A DNA stretch of 64,000 nt from Bacillota bacterium (GTDB taxonomy: Bacteria; Bacillota; Clostridia; Acetivibrionales; DSM-1351). Below, one piece after another: positions 39,674-50,066 of the stretch. A program made the translations under genes and the position numbers. The DNA lies in NCBI GenBank assembly GCA_023431385.1, contig JAEYWA010000167.1:1-64000 (forward strand), in the 5' to 3' direction. Below the pieces are notes generated by a model. That model was given only the letters and a program-made list of their open reading frames with translations. It had not been told where the DNA came from and ran no database searches. The stretch's first letter is position 1. Each line of letters starts with the position of its first letter.

Positions 39674-39770
39674 TTTGCTTCCCTACGACGGTGCTAACCG
39701 ACAGGTTCCAAGGGTCAGGTTTTACCTTCTCAACCGATACAGGCATAGCTGTATATATTATGGTCCCCCC
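39674..39770 (-). promoter_or_regulatory. TPP riboswitch (THI element)
   Basis: Minus strand shows the conserved boxes in order: GGTTGAGAAGG, ACCCTTGGAACCTG and GGTTAGCACCGTCGTAGGGA. It precedes thiD, with a terminator hairpin in between; TPP binding should switch the thi operon off. Confidence 0.93.
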
Positions 39771-39815
39771 ACAAAATAATTATTAAATTGTAACAATCTA
39801 ACATCACATAAATGT

Positions 39816-42023
39816 TTACAGTCTTGGGTTATACCTCCGGGATGAAGGCCTTATCATACAACAAAATTTATATTTTCCCTGAAGCCCTATTCTCTTTATG
39901 TAATCTCCTTCGGCTGAAACCCTTTCTCCTGAGAAGCTGTTGCTATTTACGCTATAAGTGAGCCTCCAGAGTCCATACTGCTGCATTGCCATCCAGATTA
40001 CACTCTCTTTGCCCGACTCCACCCTGATTTCATATTGCTGCTCGCTGTCAATCTCTGCAAGATTTACTCCTGGGAAACCTTCGGGGGCTTTCAGGCTTTT
40101 GAATGTTCTACCCTTGTCAACACTTACATAAAAACCCTCACCATTTTTTATGTCACTAAAGCCATAAAATATATCAGCTTTAATTCTATCAGACACAACC
40201 TTAAAATGCAAATTTTCTCCAGATACAGAGTTTCCGCCTAAATCATACACTTTCGACTTGCCCCAGGTCTTTCCAAAATCATGTGTATAAACCAGTCTTG
40301 ATGCATATATGGGAAACCCAAGCACCCACAGTATTGCTGCTCCGTCGGCAGAAATTTCGGTCCACCCCGACGTGACATTCGGTCTTTTTATATCCTTTAT
40401 CAATTGGTCAATATCTTTAGTAAGTCCCACAGGATCACTCAGCTGCTCCCATGAGGCACCCTGATCTCTTGATAATATAAGACCGCCCTTCGTCTTGTCC
40501 TTCCAGTTTCCTCTTGGCGTAACAACCAGTAGCTCCGGATTGATATCGGGATAATCGGCATTCATGGCTGTAATCCATCTATCGTTGTTATGGTTGGCAA
40601 AAGTATTTTCAGCCGGCTTATCAAGATCGGTAAATACAAACCCTCCGTAATCACCGATAATATCAATTAGTTTAACGTCACCTGACGGTGGAGAGTAAAT
40701 ATTCAGATGGACGGTTTCTTCCACTCCCCTTTTGCAGCAGGCCCAGGTTACAGTATCGTCAGTATCGGCCATTGATAAATTATTTGTCATAAATATTCCT
40801 GCTCCGGTATTAAACAGAGCCATATCTCAATTAAACGGGTTAATCTTCATATCCGACATCCAGTGTATCAGAGATTCATTTCCATTATATTCAGGTCTTT
40901 GGTACGAAACATTGAAATCAATGCTGCCCATTTCAATCCCGACATTATGGGCTTCCAGGTCAAACCATAATCCGTTGACCGGTAAATTGTATCCAGTGAT
41001 GCTGATATCGTTGAACATATCAAAATTCCCGGCAGCGTAGTATCCGCACTGATCCAGCTGATACCATATCCAAGCCTTCGACTGGCGGCTTTTGGGTCAT
41101 AATATCCGGGATTCATTATATTGGGGGGTGTTATATCCAGGGCCTCTTTCACATTTCAACCACTGTCCAGTTCAAAGCGATACAGTACTCCGTCATAGCA
41201 TTCTCCGGTATCACAGCCGTAGGTATTCCAATTTGACCAGCCAATATTATATGCGGCATAAGATACATACAGGTATTTACCTATGAATGCGGCACGCTGC
41301 CCTACATACCCCGGATAATCCTCCGACCCGCCCATAACCGGTGAAGGCTCTCCCTGAAGGGGCTTGAAGGTAAGTCCGCAATCATTGCTTATATATACCC
41401 TGCTGTCCGCTTGTAGCCACGATGATCCGCTTTGAGGCGGTACTCTTCCGGCCGCCGGCAGGATCAATTTCCACAAAGGCTATATTGTTTTCCGAAGGTT
41501 TTTCAGGATAAGCCACATTCAGTTTTGTCCAGGTCCTGCAGCGGTCCTCGGTCTTCCACAAACCATGCTCCATTGTGCCCATATAAAGTATATCTGAATT
41601 ATTCGGGTCAACTACCAGACGCTCTCCTCTGGATCGTCCCGGAGCATTCCCATGGATTGAAGCGGTATTCCCGTTTTCATGAATCACAGGCAAATCAAAG
41701 TATATCCAATGAGCGCCATAATCTTCGGAAAAAGCAATCTTATGTGTAGGATAAAGTCCGACCATTGAGTAGATGTAACCCGGATTATGCTTATCCAGTG
41801 CTATTGCCAGCGGTTAGGTCTCCCAAACATCCTCATCGGTGGCATGGTCTATAAGTGATATCCAGCTGTTACTGCCGAAATCGTATCTATAGATACCCCC
41901 TATATCCGTTCTGCAATACAAAATTCCAGGTACCCAGAGATGAAAAACGAATCCTGTTTCAAAACCTCCTCCAGGCACCGAAATAGATTTATATATGTAT
42001 CTTTCGCTTTCGTTTTGCAACAT
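39816..42023 (-). pseudogene. Decayed GH74 xyloglucanase-like gene
   Basis: Fragments that together span about 735 codons and follow the two-propeller GH74 order. ISVPGGGFETGFVFH and GILYCRTDIGGIYRYD begin it; VYISNDCGLTF, RSTDYGLTWKP, WMSDMKINPFN, YGGFVFTDLDKP and VDKGRTFKSL follow. In-frame stops lie near 41814 (TAA), 41156 (TGA) and 40827 (TGA), with frameshifts near 41400-41480 and 40900-41020. Extracellular endo-xyloglucanases normally carry a signal peptide; none is seen at this start, and no dockerin at the end. It follows the GH31 pseudogene by 3 bp, so they were one operon. Confidence 0.9.
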
Positions 42024-42026
42024 AAT

Positions 42027-44128
42027 TCAGACCTCCGCTGCTAAAAATGTAAAACAGTGTTCAACATAATAAAGATCAATATATGGGATAATCTTTTTCG
42101 GCCCTACAAACAAAGGTATTTCTTCCAATGACACATCTACGGTAACAGCTTGTCCTCCCTGGAACACTTCACCTGTTTTTGCATTCTTCCATGCCTGTTT
42201 TTCAGGCAGGTACACCTCACGGCTTCTCTGACCGTGTTCAAATATTGGCGCTACCAGAATATCTGGCCAAACATATACTGTGAATCCGTATTCCAACACC
42301 GGGCATCCTCCGGGAACTCGTAAAACATCGTGCGCATTACCGGTGTACCCTTAATATGCGCTTCTCTCATACTGTCGCGTATATATGGACGCAGTCTTTC
42401 TCTCATAAAGATATAATTTTTCATAATTTTATAATTTTCTTCGCCATAGCTCCATATTTCGTTTGCGCTGCCTGTAAACATCTGGGCAACACCGTCAACA
42501 ACAGCCTGCTCAGGCTGAATGTGGGGAACGCGTTCCCCGTGTAGACGAAACACCGATGAAAACACTCCGAAAGCAAACCAGCGATTCATGGAAGCTTTTA
42601 TCCTCCACATTTCCGCCTAAAAAGCCCCCGATATCTGTTGTCCACCATGGAATTCCTGCAATCCCCATGTTAAGGCCTATTTGCAGTTGTTCTCTCATGG
42701 CTCTGAAGGTGGAGGAAACATCGCCGGACCATATCAATGTTCCATAGCGTTGGCTCCCTGCCCATGCCGAACGGACCAGGTTGCATACATTTTTCTGGCC
42801 TTCTTCCGTCATCCCGTCATAAAAGCCTTTTGAATTCATTGCAGGATAAATATTCGAGCATTGCAGAGCAGGGCCCTGATAGTACCTGTATATGTCAAAA
42901 TCATATGGGCCGTACTCCGGTTCGGCCTCATCCAGCCAGAATATCCGTACACCCTTGTCATAATAATTCTTTTTGCAAACCTGCCAGATATAATCTCATG
43001 CTCCGGGATGAGTGGCATCAAAAAACACCGTTTCACCCATCCAGTTCATATTTATGTTCATACCACGGTCGGCAGAAATCAGATAACCCTTGTCGGCCAT
43101 CTTTGCATAGTTTTCTGAGTGGCTGTCAATTGTGGGCCAAACCGATACCATAAGCTCGATGCCAAGCGATTTCAATTCGGTAATCATTGCATCCGGATCG
43201 GGCCAATCCCTTGGCTCGAATTTGTAATCGCCCTGTTTTGTCCAATGGAAAAAGTCAATAACAATCACATCAACAGGGATACCGCGGCGTTTGTACTCTC
43301 TGGCCACATTCAAAAGCTCCTCCTGAGTGCGGTATCTGAGCTTGCACTGCCAGAATCCCATTCCGTATTCGGGCATCATGGGCGCCTCTCCGACTGCACT
43401 GGCATACTGCTCTACAATTTGTGCCGGAGTTTTTCCTGCAGATATAAAATAATCCATTTTTCTTGTGCTTCTAGCAGTCCATTCGGTACGGTTGGTGCCA
43501 AATGTTACCGTGCCTATGGCAGGATTGTTCCATAGAAAGCCATAGCCGCGGCTTGAAAGTATAAATGGCACGCTGGCCTGACAATTGCGGTGGGCCAATT
43601 CCAAAGTGGCACCCTTTTGTTTAAGACTTTTTCCTGGTATTGTCCCAATCCAAATATCTTCTCATCCTCATAGGCTTCAAAACGCAGAGTCAAAGCATAA
43701 TCGCTGGTTCCTGTCAGAGGTTTCATTTCTCTTGCTTCTATGCGGAGCGGAACACAGTATCTGTCAATGCGGTTTCTGTCACGCCAATATTCTTCAGTCA
43801 ATATTTTCCCATGGCTGTTTTTGAAGGTGAGCCAGCCTTCGGCATTAATATAAGCTGTAATCTCACCGTTCTGAATTGATGCAATCTGGCTTATGAAAGC
43901 TCTGATTTCTCTTTCAGCCTCATCAATCCAGGGTTCCACCAGTTCCACATCCTCAATAATTATTCTGGCTTCAACAGCTTCTGAGATCAACAAGCGCCCC
44001 ATCATTGAGATCCATTACCGCTTCTTTTGTCATCCTGACCCGCAGGGAATTTTTCCCCAGGGTTCAATCCATATAGTATCGACACCTGCCTGACCTATAA
44101 GCTAGTTTCCGTTTTGTGTAAATTTCAT
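42027..44128 (-). pseudogene. Decayed GH31 alpha-xylosidase-like gene
   Basis: Clearly paralogous to the intact GH31 at 46068-48068. ATG 44128 has AGGAGG directly before it. Lesions: TAG at codon 9, a 1-base loss about 20 codons on (after WIEPWGK), a frameshift near 43560, TGA in place of the Arg codon of ARDYIW at 42996, and further shifts near 42530 and 42280. The nucleophile region FWLDEAEPEY and acid/base WSGDVSSTF are still readable, so decay is recent. A hairpin abuts its SD (44141-44158). Confidence 0.92.
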
Positions 44129-44368
44129 AGTTAACCTCCTAAGCCACTTTAGTAGCTTTGAGCCGTAATATGTGCCACAAAATATTTATGAAAAGCTATT
44201 TCGCCTACAAAATTGTTTTCCGTTAATTGGATTTCAAAGCATGTTTAATGTTATAATTGTATTATATTCATCATTTAGCCTCCATACTTTAAGTAAATTG
44301 CCGATTACTAACACAATATTGCTAGCAATATGAAAAGATATGAAAAGATATGAAAAGGAGTAGTAAAT

Positions 44369-45243
44369 TTGAAAGCTAAAATACTGTGAAAAGAGAAGGC
44401 AACCCATGGTACAGCTTTGATTCCAATAGCAATACATCATTTGAGTTATGGCCCATATGAGGATAATTTCTTTTACCTGCACTGGCATTATGAATTTGAG
44501 TTTATTGTTGTACTTGAATGGGCGGTTTTATATACTATGGAGGAACAGGAATATTGCGTAACGGCAGGAGAAGGTCTGTTTGTACACTCAAATAAACTCC
44601 ATGCAGCCAGAGCCTATAATGGCATGCCCTGTGAAGCCTGCGTCGTATTATTTCACCCCAGCCTGTTCGGCGAAAACAAGCAGGGTACTGCATATTCAAA
44701 ATTTGTTTATCCCATTCTCAATGGGAGTTTGATTTTTGAAAAGCACCTTAAAGCCAAACAATGGCAGCAATCTGTCATTGAACGTATCATTGAAATAGAT
44801 GCTATCCGAAATGAAAACGTCAGTGAAAATGAATTAATTCTAAAGAGCAAATTGTTTGAAATATGGCACCTGTGCTTTAGTAATTCAATTACTGAGGCGT
44901 CTCACCGTAGAGACAGGAAAAATTACAAACTGGAAAGAATGTAGCCGGTTTTGGATTTTATCCATTCAAATTATAACGAAGAGATTAGGCTGAACGACCT
45001 AGCTAGAATTATACCAATGACTCAAGGCCAGTTTTGTCACGCCTTCAAAGAGGTTATGAATATCTCACCCATTGCGTATGTGATAAGGTGCAGGATATTA
45101 CAAAGCTGTACGCTGCTTATAGAAACAGATTGGAAAATAGCCAATATTGCTAAAACGTAGGTTTTAACAATATCAGCTATTTCAACAGGGAATTTATAAT
45201 GGCAATAGGCTGCTCACCCAGCAGATATAGAAGCGAAGGCTGA
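44369..45243 (+). pseudogene. Decayed AraC-family regulator
   Basis: TTG 44369 with AAGGAG. Cupin-like sensor (LHWHYEFEFIVVLEW) then AraC helix-turn-helix (IRLNDLARIIPMTQGQFCHA; frame-shifted tail FNNISYFNREF). Codon 7 is TGA, a TAG at 44942-44944 separates sensor and DNA-binding parts, and one base is lost near 45160 (AAAACG-TAGG). Divergent from the decayed GH31/GH74 operon, which it presumably controlled. Confidence 0.88.
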
Positions 45244-45245
45244 AA

Positions 45246-46004
45246 TTATCGCTCAACCCGCAGTAATTCGTCAACAGCATAATTCAGTCCTCCGGGTTTT
45301 ACAGTTACCGTCACTGGAATACTTATAAAACTCTCATCAGGGGCTAAATTTCGCTGCCACCCAGAATATGGGTCGGGCCCGCCTGCTTTCAGATAGAAGG
45401 TTTCACCACATTCTCCGAATTCCCACCTCCATAAGCTGTTATCCCCGATGCGGCAGCATAATCCTTCAGTAGTATCCCTGTTCACAAGTATACCCATACC
45501 ATTTTTCATGCAATGGGTATGCAGACATAGCTGAAGCTTTTCGTCAATAGATTTTACTTTATAGCTTTTAGGCCAATGCAAGTACAATGATGAAACGTAT
45601 TTTAAAACCCTGGTCCAGCCCCCTCCGTTATACACTTCACTCCAGCACCTGACTGCAGAAATGTTATTGTAAAACTGAAAATGCAGGGTTACTTCAAGAG
45701 CTTTTTCTTCGTTGGCGGTAATAAACTCAACCTTTCTGCCAGTTGGATTCCTTGTATCGGTATGGTAACGGTAACGTAGTCCATAATGCCGTAAAAAATC
45801 AGTAATGCTTTTTTTATTGTAATCTTCAAAGGATTCCGCTTCAGATACCACAAGCTCTACAGGATTAAATTTCCTGTAGTCAAGATCTTTGAATTCAAGA
45901 CCTCCGTAAGGTAGTGCTGAAAAATATAACAGGCTTAGACAATGCTTTTCAGATATCGAGAAAACCATGTATATTCCATTTTCACAAAACGTAATATATT
46001 CCAT
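45246..46004 (-). CDS. Stand-alone GH36 N-terminal domain (truncated alpha-galactosidase)
   Basis: 252 residues from ATG 46004 (AAGGA upstream; the frame opens 12 codons earlier). Matches the beta-supersandwich N-domain of GH36: QFYNNISAVRCWSEVYNGGG, LKYVSSLYL, LWRWEFGECGETFYL. It stops at ELLRVER, where the linker to the TIM-barrel catalytic domain should begin; the barrel with its catalytic Asp residues is absent. The stop lies 2 bp from the end of the convergent AraC relic, suggesting a deletion joined them. Probably inactive as an alpha-galactosidase; could be a pseudogene remnant. Follows the intact GH31 by 63 bp. Confidence 0.7.
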   Translation of the reverse strand: MEYITFCENGIYMVFSISEKHCLSLLYFSALPYGGLEFKDLDYRKFNPVELVVSEAESFEDYNKKSITDFLRHYGLRYRYHTDTRNPTGRKVEFITANEEKALEVTLHFQFYNNISAVRCWSEVYNGGGWTRVLKYVSSLYLHWPKSYKVKSIDEKLQLCLHTHCMKNGMGILVNRDTTEGLCCRIGDNSLWRWEFGECGETFYLKAGGPDPYSGWQRNLAPDESFISIPVTVTVKPGGLNYAVDELLRVER

Positions 46005-46067
46005 TCTATTATTTTCCTTTTGTTTAATGGCTGTGATCACTTTAATACATATTTTTAAGAAACAGAC

Positions 46068-48068
46068 TTAAAAAGAAACCTCCGATAAAGTTCCTTCACG
46101 AAAGAATACCGGGATAGTATCTATAGGTGCATCGCAGGTAAGAGTCTGTCCTCCCTCATAAATTTTCCCGGTATTAAGGTCACGCCAGCGGCAGCCTTGT
46201 GGAAGATACACCGTACGGCTCTTCTGACCCTCGTAAAGGACAGGGCATACAACAATATCATCTCCGAAGCAGAATTGATCATTAACATTCCATGTGCTCT
46301 TATCCGAGGAAAAGTTATAAAACAGAGTACGCATGACAGGCGTACCTTTTTCATGAGCCTGTTTCATTGTATTTGCAATATAAGGCCTGAGGCTTTCACG
46401 GAGTTTAATGTATTTAACGCAGATTTGATAAACCTCCTCACCATACGTCCAAACCTCATTTTCTGCTCCGCTTGGCACAGCTCCCCCTCCTGTTGAGCCT
46501 AACGGCTTTTTATGGGGTTCCCGGTCTCCATGTAAGCGGAAAACGGGGCAAAAGGCTCCAAATTGGAACCACCGTATAAGGCATTCTTTAAATTTGGGGT
46601 CGGTAATATTTCCTCCATGGAAGCCTCCTATATCTGTGGTCCACCAAGGTATTCCAGCAATACCCATGTTCAAGCCTGCTGCAAGCTGATAACGCAGGGA
46701 ACGGAAGCTGGAGTCGATATCGCCCGACCACACCAGGGCACCATAGCGCTGAGAACCAGCCCAGGCGCAGCGTACCAAATTAAGTATATTTTTCTGCCCC
46801 TCGGTACTCATGCCTTTATATGCCATTTCAGAATAGTAGCGCGGATACAGGTTACCAATCTCCAGATCTGCTCCTCGCTGGTAGCGGTAATGGCTGAATT
46901 CATATTTTGTAAATTCTGGTTCGGCCTCATCCAGCCAGAAAATTTTAATGCCGTATTTATAGTAGTTTTCTTTTATTTTAGACCATACATAATCACGTGC
47001 ATCAGGATTTGTCATATCCACAAAGCACATATTCCCCAACTGGTTCATTCTGGAACTGGCCTCTGTACGAGTCAGGTAGCCCAGTTCCTTCATTTCCTCA
47101 TAGTTAACGCTGCCCTGTTCCACAGTAGGCCAGATCGAAACCATGAGTTCAATACCCATTTCGTTGAGCTCCTTAACCATAGCTGCCGGATCAGGCCAAT
47201 ATTCAGGGTCGAAGCACCAGTCTCCCTGATAGGGCCAGTGGAAGTAATCAATTACGATAACCGATATGGGCAGACAGCGTTTTTTGTATTCTCTTGCAAT
47301 GCTTATCAGCTCTTCCTGTGTCTGGTAGCGGAGCTTACACTGCCAAAAGCCCGTTCCGTAATCAGGCATCATAGGTACTTTTCCTACTGCATCTGCATAT
47401 GCCTCTTCTATTTCAGCAGGAGTATCCCCGGCTGTTATCCAGTAATCCATTTGCTTTGTGGACTCAGCATACCATTCGGTCAGGTTTTTTCCAAAGGTGA
47501 CTTTTCCAATAGCCGGATTGTTCCACAGTAAGCCATAACCACGGCTTGAGAGTAGAAACGGCACACTGGCCTGGGAATTTCTTTGAGCAAGCTCAAGTAT
47601 ACAGCCTTTAAGTTCCAGATCGGGCTGCTGATACTGTCCCATACCGTATAATTTTTCATCATTTGCTTCAAAACGGACCAACAGCTTGTAGTTATCTGTT
47701 CCTAATATTGGAGTAAAGGTACGGGGAAGTATTTCAAGAGCACTGCTGAAGCCCTCATCATCGGCACGGAAGCGGTTGCGGTCATACTCCTCCAGAAGGA
47801 GCTCTCCCTTATGGTTATAAAATTTAAGCTTGCCTGATGGGAATACTTCGCAGCGGAGCTTTCCATTTGTAATATAAGCACGGTTCCCATCAATGGAAAT
47901 CTGCGCAGGTATTTCTTTAGTTTTTGGAAGAAGTGCAAAATCTTCATTTGGAAGTATATCCGACTGTAGAGAAGCACGGACACGAAAACTGTTTTCTCCC
48001 CAGGGTTCAATGCAGAGCAGCTCTGCATCCAATCTGCGAAGCAGCCTGTTATTATCTTGTTTGAGCAT
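46068..48068 (-). CDS. GH31 alpha-glycosidase, probable alpha-xylosidase
   Basis: 666 residues from ATG 48068 (AGGAG 8 nt before). No signal peptide, so cytoplasmic. N-terminal beta-sandwich (~1-160), TIM barrel with nucleophile Asp in IFWLDEAEPEF and acid/base Asp in VWSGDIDSSF, MGIAGIPWWTTDIGG, RLHGDREP, then a C-terminal beta domain. The set of residues resembles YicI/XylS alpha-xylosidases, which remove xylose from xyloglucan oligosaccharides; alpha-glucosidase is the main alternative. Downstream of a CUT1 transporter, fitting uptake then trimming. Confidence 0.92.
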   Translation of the reverse strand: MLKQDNNRLLRRLDAELLCIEPWGENSFRVRASLQSDILPNEDFALLPKTKEIPAQISIDGNRAYITNGKLRCEVFPSGKLKFYNHKGELLLEEYDRNRFRADDEGFSSALEILPRTFTPILGTDNYKLLVRFEANDEKLYGMGQYQQPDLELKGCILELAQRNSQASVPFLLSSRGYGLLWNNPAIGKVTFGKNLTEWYAESTKQMDYWITAGDTPAEIEEAYADAVGKVPMMPDYGTGFWQCKLRYQTQEELISIAREYKKRCLPISVIVIDYFHWPYQGDWCFDPEYWPDPAAMVKELNEMGIELMVSIWPTVEQGSVNYEEMKELGYLTRTEASSRMNQLGNMCFVDMTNPDARDYVWSKIKENYYKYGIKIFWLDEAEPEFTKYEFSHYRYQRGADLEIGNLYPRYYSEMAYKGMSTEGQKNILNLVRCAWAGSQRYGALVWSGDIDSSFRSLRYQLAAGLNMGIAGIPWWTTDIGGFHGGNITDPKFKECLIRWFQFGAFCPVFRLHGDREPHKKPLGSTGGGAVPSGAENEVWTYGEEVYQICVKYIKLRESLRPYIANTMKQAHEKGTPVMRTLFYNFSSDKSTWNVNDQFCFGDDIVVCPVLYEGQKSRTVYLPQGCRWRDLNTGKIYEGGQTLTCDAPIDTIPVFFREGTLSEVSF

Positions 48069-48130
48069 ATGTATTTTCTCCTTCACCAATTTGTGTTCTC
48101 GGTATCAATATCATTCCTTGCATATAAACG

Positions 48131-49015
48131 CTATTCTTTTACCGCACCCAGCATTATACCGGTTACAAAGTACTTTTGTAAAAACGGATAAACCACTAGC
48201 ATCGGGATCATTGCTATAAAAACTTTTGCTGCGTCCAGTGATTTATTCGAAAGCTCGTTCATCAGCTTTGCCTGATCCGGGGACATACTGGCAGCCTGGA
48301 CATTTACCACCATTTGCTGTATATAGGTTTGCAGAGGGTAGTGCTTGTCTCCGCTTGAAAGAACCAGTCCCTGGAAGAACTCATTCCAGTAGCCCACACT
48401 TGTAAAAAGTACAATGGTTGCCAATACAGGCTTTGAGCAAGGTACCACAATTCCAAAAAGGATTTTCCAGGGCCCTGCACCATCCACCACTGCCGCCTCC
48501 TCCAAGTCCTGAGGCAAATTGCGGAAAAAATTCATTATAAGGATCAGATTGAACACCGGCAAACCTCCGCAGAGTATCAACCCCCATATGCTATCAATCA
48601 TTTTATAATTAACCATGGTTATGTACCATGGAATAGTACCTCCATTAAATACCATACAGAATATTACCAGCCACATAAGTATATTACGTGGCTTATACTG
48701 CTCCTTTTTTTTTGAGAGCGGGTATCCCATGAGAATCATTATCAGCATGGATACCACAGTACCAAGACCAGCTCTCTGGATTGAAACCCAAAAGGAATGA
48801 AAAAATTTCCAGTCTCCCATGATCTCAATATATGACCTCAGTGAAAATCCCACGGGATAAAGGGTCACCATACCTGAATTGGAAGCCACCTTTGATGATA
48901 TGGAGAGGCAGAAAGCGTACCATATCGGATACAGACAGCTAAGTGCCAAAACAGCCGTCAATATATACAGAAAAACTTTAAAAATCTTAGAACCCAAGGT
49001 ATTACTCTGAACCAT
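48131..49015 (-). CDS. CUT1 sugar ABC permease, LplC/YtcP type
   Basis: 294 residues, six TM helices. EAA loop LEEAAVVDGAGPWKILFGIV contacts the ATPase. ATG with GGGAGGAG upstream. No ATPase gene is nearby; such systems usually share an MsmX-like ATPase coded elsewhere. Confidence 0.93.
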   Translation of the reverse strand: MVQSNTLGSKIFKVFLYILTAVLALSCLYPIWYAFCLSISSKVASNSGMVTLYPVGFSLRSYIEIMGDWKFFHSFWVSIQRAGLGTVVSMLIMILMGYPLSKKKEQYKPRNILMWLVIFCMVFNGGTIPWYITMVNYKMIDSIWGLILCGGLPVFNLILIMNFFRNLPQDLEEAAVVDGAGPWKILFGIVVPCSKPVLATIVLFTSVGYWNEFFQGLVLSSGDKHYPLQTYIQQMVVNVQAASMSPDQAKLMNELSNKSLDAAKVFIAMIPMLVVYPFLQKYFVTGIMLGAVKE

Positions 49016-49029
49016 CCAAATTCTCCTCC

Positions 49030-49932
49030 CTAAAATATTTTGTAATCTGCCAGTTTATAAGCCGCCCAGTAAGAGACAACAATCAAGACAAAACTGATAA
49101 CAGACTTGAATAAACCGGCTGTAGTTGCCAAAGAGAATTGAAGATTTACAAGGCCTATACGGTAAACCCATGTATCCAGAATATCACCTGTTGAATAGAC
49201 CATCGGATTATAAAGGTTGTATATCTGGTCAAAACCTGCATTTAGTACATTGCCCAGACCCAATACACCCAAAAGTACGATTGTTCCTGCAATACCAGGT
49301 ATTGTAATATACCATATAGATTTCAACTTACTGCAGCCGTCAATGGTAGCAGCTTCATAAAGATTCGGGTTTATACCGGTAAGCGCCGCTAAAAATATTA
49401 CTGCATTGAAACCAAACTCTTTCCATACATCTGTCCCAATCACCAGCTGACGGAAATATGAAGCCATGCTGAACCATATAACCGGTTCGGCTCCAAAAAG
49501 CCCCGTAATCTGATTAACAATTCCGTCCAGGCTGAAAATATTCAATATAACGCTTGCAAGAATAACCCATGACAAAAAGTGAGGCAGATATACTGCTGTC
49601 TGTACAAACTTTTTGTACCTGAGGTTTGTGACCTCATTCAAAAGCAGAGCAAACACCAATGGAATAACTATATTCAATACAACCTTTGAGCACGCAATAA
49701 TCAAGGTGTTGATTATCACTCGTTGGGCATCGCTCATGGAAAAAAGATACTTGAAGTTTTCCATACCTACACTAGGCGATTTCCATAAGCCCATGCCAGG
49801 GTTATAATTTTTAAACGCCATGATGACTCCTGTCATAGGAACAATGTTAAAAAATATCATCCAGAGAACACCTGGTATAACCATAATAGAGTAATGTGTC
49901 TGGAGCTTTAAAGAAGACAGTCTCTTGTTCAA
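49030..49932 (-). CDS. CUT1 sugar ABC permease, LplB type
   Basis: 300 residues, six TM helices; EAA loop LYEAATIDGCSKLKSIWYI. TTG 49932 has GAGGAG 8 nt before; the GTG three codons upstream sits on that SD. Pairs with the LplC-type permease 14 bp downstream. Confidence 0.9.
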   Translation of the reverse strand: MNKRLSSLKLQTHYSIMVIPGVLWMIFFNIVPMTGVIMAFKNYNPGMGLWKSPSVGMENFKYLFSMSDAQRVIINTLIIACSKVVLNIVIPLVFALLLNEVTNLRYKKFVQTAVYLPHFLSWVILASVILNIFSLDGIVNQITGLFGAEPVIWFSMASYFRQLVIGTDVWKEFGFNAVIFLAALTGINPNLYEAATIDGCSKLKSIWYITIPGIAGTIVLLGVLGLGNVLNAGFDQIYNLYNPMVYSTGDILDTWVYRIGLVNLQFSLATTAGLFKSVISFVLIVVSYWAAYKLADYKIF

Positions 49933-49957
49933 AATATTCACTCCTCATTTTTTCGAG

Positions 49958-50032
49958 TACGCCTCGGCGTAGATGCGCACCGTTTGTATGAAAACAGCTG
50001 TTCATGCATGCCTTTAAGCAGAACAGCTGTTT
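49958..50032 (-). other. Stem-loops between binding protein and permease genes
   Basis: AAACAGCTGTTC (49992-50003) pairs exactly with GAACAGCTGTTT (50021-50032), and TACGCC/GGCGTA (49958-49971) forms a second hairpin near the permease SD. No T-tract. The usual consequence of such a barrier is a stabilised, more abundant upstream (binding protein) message. Confidence 0.6.
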
Positions 50033-50066
50033 GTCAAATAGATCTGTAAATGCCGGTCAGTTATTA

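Noticed and set aside
44163..44215. Third copy of the ~80-nt repeat
   Set aside because: Only short blocks match (CACAAA, ATGAAAAG, TTTCGC); not enough without an alignment score.
46563..47531. 322-codon open frame on the plus strand
   Set aside because: Wholly antisense to the intact GH31 gene, with no SD, no domain and Cys/His-rich noise composition.
49991..50006. Catabolite-response (cre) element upstream of the permease
   Set aside because: TGAAAACAGCTGTTCA is palindromic but lacks the central CG and spacing of cre; better explained as one half of the long stem-loop.
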